A DNA stretch of 64,000 bases from Pseudocitrobacter cyperus (GTDB lineage: Bacteria > Pseudomonadota > Gammaproteobacteria > Enterobacterales > Enterobacteriaceae): assembly GCF_039889165.1 (NCBI RefSeq), contig NZ_JAYMYY010000008.1:62001-126000 (forward strand), in the 5' to 3' direction. Numbering within the stretch: the stretch's first letter is position 1; each line of letters opens with the position of its first letter. The position numbers and the translations under genes are program-made. Positions 59,968 through 64,000 of the stretch are shown here, one piece after another. The notes under the pieces were generated by a model that made no database searches, was not told the DNA's origin, and was given only the letters and a program-made list of their open reading frames with translations.

Positions 59968-60240
59968 ATGGCACTCCCCCGCATTACCCAAAAAGAGATG
60001 ACCGAGCGCGAGCAGCGTGAACTAAAAACGTTGCTTGACCGCGCGCGTATTGCGCATGGCCGCGTGTTGACCAATGCCGAAACCAACAGCATCAAGAAAG
60101 AGTACATCGATAAGTTGATGGTTGCGCGTGAAGCTGAAGCGAAGAAAGCCCGCCAGTTGAAGAAAAAGCAGGCTTATAAACCGGATGCGGAAGCATCCTT
60201 TTCCTGGTCGGCGAATACGCCAACGCGCGGCAGGCGCTGA
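59968..60240 (+). CDS. yjbD: YjbD (DUF3811) family protein
   Basis: A 90-residue, highly charged helical protein (MALPRITQKEMTEREQRELK, TNAETNSIKKEYIDKLMVAR, then a Lys/Arg-rich tail). Family DUF3811, same place as E. coli yjbD beside rluF. Function unknown. It ends one base before the convergent rluF stop, so no spacer remains between them. Confidence 0.93.
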   Translation: MALPRITQKEMTEREQRELKTLLDRARIAHGRVLTNAETNSIKKEYIDKLMVAREAEAKKARQLKKKQAYKPDAEASFSWSANTPTRGRR

Positions 60241-61110
60241 TTAACGTCCTTTCTTTTTACGCCCCGGCGACGCAAAACGCTTGCCGTTTGACGCCGGGCG
60301 CGCTTTCTCCGCCGTCTTTTCTATCTTCACTACCGGGCGTTTAATTCCCGCCGTTTTCGGTTTAGCCTTTGCTTTCGGTTTGGCCTCTGAAGAGGAGCCT
60401 TCGATAAGTTTAAACAGGTCGATCAGTTCATCATCGGTTAAGTCACGCCATTCACCCAACGGAATACCACTTAAACTGACGTTCATAATACGTGTGCGTT
60501 CCAGCTTTTTCACTTCGTAGCCAAAGTGCTCGCACATGCGGCGAATCTGACGGTTCAGGCCCTGCACCAGCGTGATGCGAAAGACAAACGGTGCTTCTTT
60601 TTTAACCTTGCACTTCTTCGTCACTGTACCGAGGATCGGGACGCCCGCGCCCATGCCACGCACAAACTCATCCGTCACCGGTTTATCGACCGTCACCAGA
60701 TACTCTTTTTCGTGATCGTTACCGGCACGCAGGATCTTATTGACCAGATCGCCGTGGTTGGTAAGGAAAATCAGCCCCTGTGAATCTTTATCCAGGCGGC
60801 CAATCGGGAACACGCGTTTGCTGTGGTTGACGAAATCGACGATGTTGTCGCGCTCGCCATCCTCCGTGGTGCTGACAATACCGACTGGTTTGTTCAGGGC
60901 AATCAGCACCAAATCTTCTGCTTCCCGTGGCTCAATCAACTGACCGTTTACTTTTACAACGTCGCCAGGTTTTACCTGATCGCCAATGGTGGCGCGCTTA
61001 CCGTTGAGGAAAACGTTACCTTGTTCAATGTAACGATCGGCTTCGCGGCGTGAGCAAATGCCACTTTCGCTGATGTATTTGTTTAAGCGGATGGATGAGT
61101 CGGGCAGCAT
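60241..61110 (-). CDS. rluF: 23S rRNA pseudouridine(2604) synthase RluF
   Basis: A 289-residue RluB/E/F-type enzyme. N-terminal S4 domain (IRLNKYISESGICSRREADR), catalytic Asp107 in FPIGRLDKDSQGLIFL, and a long Lys/Pro/Ala-rich basic tail from about residue 245, typical of RluF. It modifies U2604 of 23S rRNA (and U35 of tRNA-Tyr). Same number for the catalytic Asp as in E. coli. Confidence 0.96.
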   Translation of the reverse strand: MLPDSSIRLNKYISESGICSRREADRYIEQGNVFLNGKRATIGDQVKPGDVVKVNGQLIEPREAEDLVLIALNKPVGIVSTTEDGERDNIVDFVNHSKRVFPIGRLDKDSQGLIFLTNHGDLVNKILRAGNDHEKEYLVTVDKPVTDEFVRGMGAGVPILGTVTKKCKVKKEAPFVFRITLVQGLNRQIRRMCEHFGYEVKKLERTRIMNVSLSGIPLGEWRDLTDDELIDLFKLIEGSSSEAKPKAKAKPKTAGIKRPVVKIEKTAEKARPASNGKRFASPGRKKKGR

Positions 61111-61234
61111 AAATTCTCCTCTAAAACGCGGAATATACCCTACCTCTTAACGATGAAAAACAGGGTTATGCGGCAACGTCGAAATTAAATGTGATCTGCA
61201 GCGCCTTTTATCACAAAAGTGTCATCCGCCACCC

Positions 61235-61442
61235 TGTGCAAGTTTGCGTAGCGAAAATCAGGTTAATCAATCAATTACACACTTCTGCACACCTGTGCTA
61301 CTGACTCCTGCGCAGAGAAACAAATGTGCAAGATAAAGCGCTCTTTCATCCGCCTGAAAGAGTTAAAAATCACTTTTAAACCGCATCATGATGGGGTTAT
61401 ATCAGATTAAGCGGTTAAAAAGCACATTTGCACATATGTGCA
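61235..61442. promoter_or_regulatory. Candidate SorC operator cluster
   Basis: TGTGCA/TGCACA hexamers recur in the 348-bp gap upstream of sorC: 61235-61240, the pair TGCACACCTGTGCT at 61286-61299, 61325-61330, and the perfect palindrome TGCACATATGTGCA at 61429-61442, 16 bp before sorC. Repeats in this number suggest SorC (tetrameric DeoR-like) operator half-sites. No gene lies in 61111-61458. Confidence 0.5.
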
Positions 61443-61458
61443 GAATGAGGAGGCGGCA

Positions 61459-62406
61459 ATGGAAAACAGTGACGATATCCGTTTGATTGTGAAGATTGCC
61501 CAACTCTATTACGAGCAGGATATGACCCAGGCGCAAATCGCCCGCGAGTTGGGTATTTACCGTACCACCATCAGCCGCCTGCTTAAGCGGGGCCGCGAGC
61601 AGGGTATTGTCACCATCGCCATTAACTACGACTACAACGAAAATCTTTGGCTGGAGCAGCAGCTCAAGCAACAGTTTGGCCTGAAAGAGGCCGTGGTGGT
61701 GTCGGGCAGCGATGAAGAGGAAGAGGCGCAGCTCACCATGATGGGGTTACACGGCGCGCAGTTGCTGGATCGCTTGCTGGAGCCTGGCGATATTGTCGGT
61801 TTCTCCTGGGGTCGCGCGGTACGCGCGCTGGTCGAAAATCTGCCGCAGGCGGCGCAATCGCGGCAGTTAATCTGCGTACCGATTATCGGCGGGCCATCCG
61901 GGAAACTAGAAAGCCGCTATCATGTGAACACATTGACTTACGGCGCGGCGGCAAAGCTGAAAGGCGAATCGCATCTCGCCGATTTTCCTGCCCTATTAGA
62001 TAACCCGTTAATTCGTAATGGGATCATGCAGTCGCAGCACTTTAAAACGATCTCTGCCTACTGGGACAATCTGGACGTCGCCCTGGTGGGAATTGGTTCC
62101 CCGGCCATTCGCGATGGCGCTAACTGGCATGCATTTTATGGCGGCGAAGAGAGTGATGACCTGAATGCCCGCCAGGTCGCCGGTGATATTTGCTCGCGCT
62201 TTTTCGATATTCACGGCGCAACGGTCGATACCAATATGAGCGAGAAAACGCTCTCTATCGAAATGAGTAAATTAAAGCAGGCGCGCTATTCCATTGGTAT
62301 TGCCATGGGCGCAGAAAAATACAGCGGAATTATTGGCGCGCTGCGCGGAAATTATATTAATTGCCTGGTCACGAATAGCGACACGGCTGAATTGTTACTG
62401 AAATAA
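61459..62406 (+). CDS. sorC: L-sorbose operon regulator SorC
   Basis: A 315-residue SorC-family regulator, near-identical in memory to Klebsiella SorC. N-terminal helix-turn-helix: YEQDMTQAQIARELGIYRTT then ISRLLKRGREQGIV. C-terminal sugar-phosphate-binding domain with VPIIGGPSGKLESRYHVNTL and LVGIGSPAIRD. It represses or activates the sor operon depending on L-sorbose. ATG 61459 follows GAGGAGGCGGCA. First gene of the operon and upstream of sorD by 70 bp. Confidence 0.95.
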   Translation: MENSDDIRLIVKIAQLYYEQDMTQAQIARELGIYRTTISRLLKRGREQGIVTIAINYDYNENLWLEQQLKQQFGLKEAVVVSGSDEEEEAQLTMMGLHGAQLLDRLLEPGDIVGFSWGRAVRALVENLPQAAQSRQLICVPIIGGPSGKLESRYHVNTLTYGAAAKLKGESHLADFPALLDNPLIRNGIMQSQHFKTISAYWDNLDVALVGIGSPAIRDGANWHAFYGGEESDDLNARQVAGDICSRFFDIHGATVDTNMSEKTLSIEMSKLKQARYSIGIAMGAEKYSGIIGALRGNYINCLVTNSDTAELLLK

Positions 62407-62476
62407 AAATCTGCCCGACTCTGTCTGTAATACAAAATTACAGCGGGCCTCTGTTACCTAAAATCAGGAGTCTGTT

Positions 62477-63283
62477 ATGCAAACGTGGTTAAATTTGCAG
62501 GATAAAATCATTATTGTCACCGGCGGCGCATCCGGCATTGGCCTGGCGATTGTCGAAGAATTATTAGCGCAAGGCGCGAATGTGCAGATGGCCGATATTC
62601 ACAGCGGCGACGGTCAATATGCAGGGCATAAAGGCTATCAGTTCTGGCCGACCGATATTTCCAGCGCCAGCGAGGTGAATCATACGGTGGCGGAAATTAT
62701 CCAGCGCTTTGGCCGTATTGACGGTCTGGTCAACAACGCCGGGGTTAATTTCCCGCGTCTGCTGGTCGATGAGAAAGCGCCTGCCGGGCAATATGAACTC
62801 AACGAAGCCGCATTCGAAAAAATGGTCAATATCAACCAGAAAGGCGTGTTTTTAATGTCGCAGGCGGTGGCGCGGCAGATGGTGAAACAGCGCAATGGCG
62901 TGATTTTGAATGTCTCTTCGGAAAGCGGGCTAGAAGGCTCAGAGGGCCAGAGTTGCTACGCCGCCACCAAGGCCGCGCTCAACAGTTTCACCCGTTCCTG
63001 GTCGAAAGAGCTGGGTAAGCACGGTATCCGCGTCGTTGGCATCGCACCAGGGATTCTGGAAAAAACCGGGCTGCGCACGCCGGAGTATGAAGAAGCGCTG
63101 GCGTGGACGCGCAACATCACCGTCGAGCAGTTGCGTGAAGGCTACAGCAAAAATTCCATTCCTATTGGGCGTTCCGGAAGGTTAGCAGAAGTCGCTGATT
63201 TTGTTTGTTATCTGCTGTCTGAGCGCGCCAGCTACATCACCGGAGTAACCACTAACATTGCGGGCGGCAAAACGCGCGGGTAA
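62477..63283 (+). CDS. sorD: Sorbitol-6-phosphate 2-dehydrogenase SorD
   Basis: A 268-residue short-chain dehydrogenase. NAD-binding TGGASGIGLAIVEELLAQGA (residues 15-34), NNAGVNFPRLL, and the catalytic Ser and Tyr-x3-Lys (SSESGLEGSEGQSCYAATKA). It oxidises sorbitol-6-phosphate, made from sorbose-1-phosphate by SorE, to fructose-6-phosphate. AGGAG lies upstream; sorF follows after 9 bp. Confidence 0.95.
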   Translation: MQTWLNLQDKIIIVTGGASGIGLAIVEELLAQGANVQMADIHSGDGQYAGHKGYQFWPTDISSASEVNHTVAEIIQRFGRIDGLVNNAGVNFPRLLVDEKAPAGQYELNEAAFEKMVNINQKGVFLMSQAVARQMVKQRNGVILNVSSESGLEGSEGQSCYAATKAALNSFTRSWSKELGKHGIRVVGIAPGILEKTGLRTPEYEEALAWTRNITVEQLREGYSKNSIPIGRSGRLAEVADFVCYLLSERASYITGVTTNIAGGKTRG

Positions 63284-63292
63284 GGAGGCTTT

Positions 63293-63700
63293 ATGGTCAA
63301 CGCTATTTTTTGCGCCCACGGCAAATTAGCCTGCGCCATGCTGGAATCGGTGCAGATGGTGTACGGCGACGCGAATGTTGAGGCGGTTGAATTTGTGCCC
63401 GGTGAGAACGCCAGCGACATCGTGGCAAAGCTGGAAAAGTTAGTAAGCATTCACAACCAGGATGAGTGGCTGATCGCCGTGGATTTACAGTGCGGCAGCC
63501 CGTGGAATGCGGCAGCGACGCTTGCGATGCGTAACCCGCGCCTGCGGGTGATCAGCGGCCTTTCCCTGCCGCTGGCGCTCGAACTGGTCGATAACCAGGG
63601 CAGCATGAACGTGGATGAACTGTGTGAACACCTGACGCAAATCGCAAAGCAAACCTGCGTCGTCTGGAGACAACTGGAAACGGCTGAGGAGGATTTCTGA
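63293..63700 (+). CDS. sorF: L-sorbose PTS EIIA component SorF
   Basis: A 135-residue mannose-family EIIA domain. The phospho-histidine is His9 in NAIFCAHGKLACAMLE. Later LIAVDLQCGSPWNAAATLAM is the family dimer/active-site strand. It takes phosphate from HPr and passes it to SorB. The stop overlaps sorB's start (TGATG), with GGAGGA upstream. Confidence 0.95.
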   Translation: MVNAIFCAHGKLACAMLESVQMVYGDANVEAVEFVPGENASDIVAKLEKLVSIHNQDEWLIAVDLQCGSPWNAAATLAMRNPRLRVISGLSLPLALELVDNQGSMNVDELCEHLTQIAKQTCVVWRQLETAEEDF

Positions 63701-64000
63701 TGAACATTACGCTCGCCCGCATTGATGACCGCCTGATCCACGGCCAGGTCACCACCGTCTGGTCAAAAGTAGCTAACGCTCAGCGCATTATTATCTGCAA
63801 TGATGAAGTGTATAACGATGAGGTTCGCCGGACATTATTACGCCAGGCAGCGCCGCCGGGAATAAAGGTTAATGTAGTTAATATTGAAAAAGCCGTTGCG
63901 GTTTATCACAACCCGCAATATCAGGATGAAACGGTCTTTTATCTTTTCACCAATCCTCAGGATGCTCTGGCGATGGTTAAACAGGGCGTAAAAATTAACG
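63700..64000 (+). CDS. sorB: L-sorbose PTS EIIB component SorB, 3' end outside window
   Basis: 100 codons of a mannose-family EIIB, cut by the right edge (full length about 164). The active-site histidine is His15 in RIDDRLIHGQVTTVWSK. Continues with RIIICNDEVYNDEVRRTLLR. sorA, sorM (EIIC/EIID) and sorE are expected next in the usual sorCDFBAME order. Confidence 0.93.
   Translation, partial: MNITLARIDDRLIHGQVTTVWSKVANAQRIIICNDEVYNDEVRRTLLRQAAPPGIKVNVVNIEKAVAVYHNPQYQDETVFYLFTNPQDALAMVKQGVKIN

Noticed and set aside
1..64000. CRISPR arrays, rRNA or complete tRNA genes, insertion sequences
   Set aside because: No regularly spaced repeats, rRNA or full tRNA sequence, or transposase gene was seen.

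Overview
The window is about 64 kb of chromosome from an enteric bacterium (Enterobacteriaceae). Most of it follows the E. coli/Salmonella order around the 91-92 minute region: yjcE, ghxP, soxRS, ssb/uvrA, aphA, tyrB, alr, dnaB, qor, pspG, dusA, zur, yjbJ, dinF-lexA, dgkA, plsB, ubiAC, the mal regulon, psiE, yjbEFGH, pgi, lysC, yjbD and rluF. REP, ERIC and GC-rich interspersed repeats, two complete LexA-controlled loci and an L-sorbose operon fit an Enterobacter/Klebsiella/Citrobacter-type organism. The genus is not resolved here.

Layout. 1-4722: accessory genes, namely a glycoside-hydrolase-like protein cut by the left edge, a Gfo/Idh/MocA oxidoreductase, an LrgAB pair and its divergent LysR regulator. 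4824-14289: yjcE and ghxP, with an inserted sugar module between them (LacI-type repressor, ascorbate-family PTS IIA/IIB/IIC, split transketolase), then a glutathione S-transferase. 14400-19814: sRNA SraL, soxRS, yjcB, ssb and uvrA, with an ERIC element where E. coli has pdeC. 19948-21104: an unrecognised lipoprotein/small-protein pair and yjbR; yjbQ is absent. 21236-38048: mostly conserved housekeeping genes, with a TraF-like outer-surface protein between dusA and zur. 38089-45802: the divergent malK-lamB-malM and malEFG operons. 45918-54168: psiE, the yjbEFGH exopolysaccharide operon, pgi and riboswitch-controlled lysC.

The most unusual part is 54151-58187. A 4-kb block carries a polymerase-beta-like nucleotidyltransferase, a slipin (SPFH membrane protein) and a divergent rtcR (CARF plus sigma-54 activator). 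It has no rtcB, rtcA or rsr. An exact 18-bp repeat of the lysC 3' end, including its stop codon, flanks the block, which looks like a precise insertion. The slipin promoter is a good sigma-54 site with a palindromic activator site upstream. About 275 nt of structured leader, containing a tRNA T-arm-like sequence and a small ORF, separates the promoter from slipin. The sequence therefore suggests a compact RNA-damage-responsive membrane/nucleotidyltransferase system, possibly a mobile defence cargo.

The right end has panS, a toxin-antitoxin locus whose toxin gene appears internally deleted, yjbD, rluF and the start of the L-sorbose operon (sorC, sorD, sorF and partial sorB).
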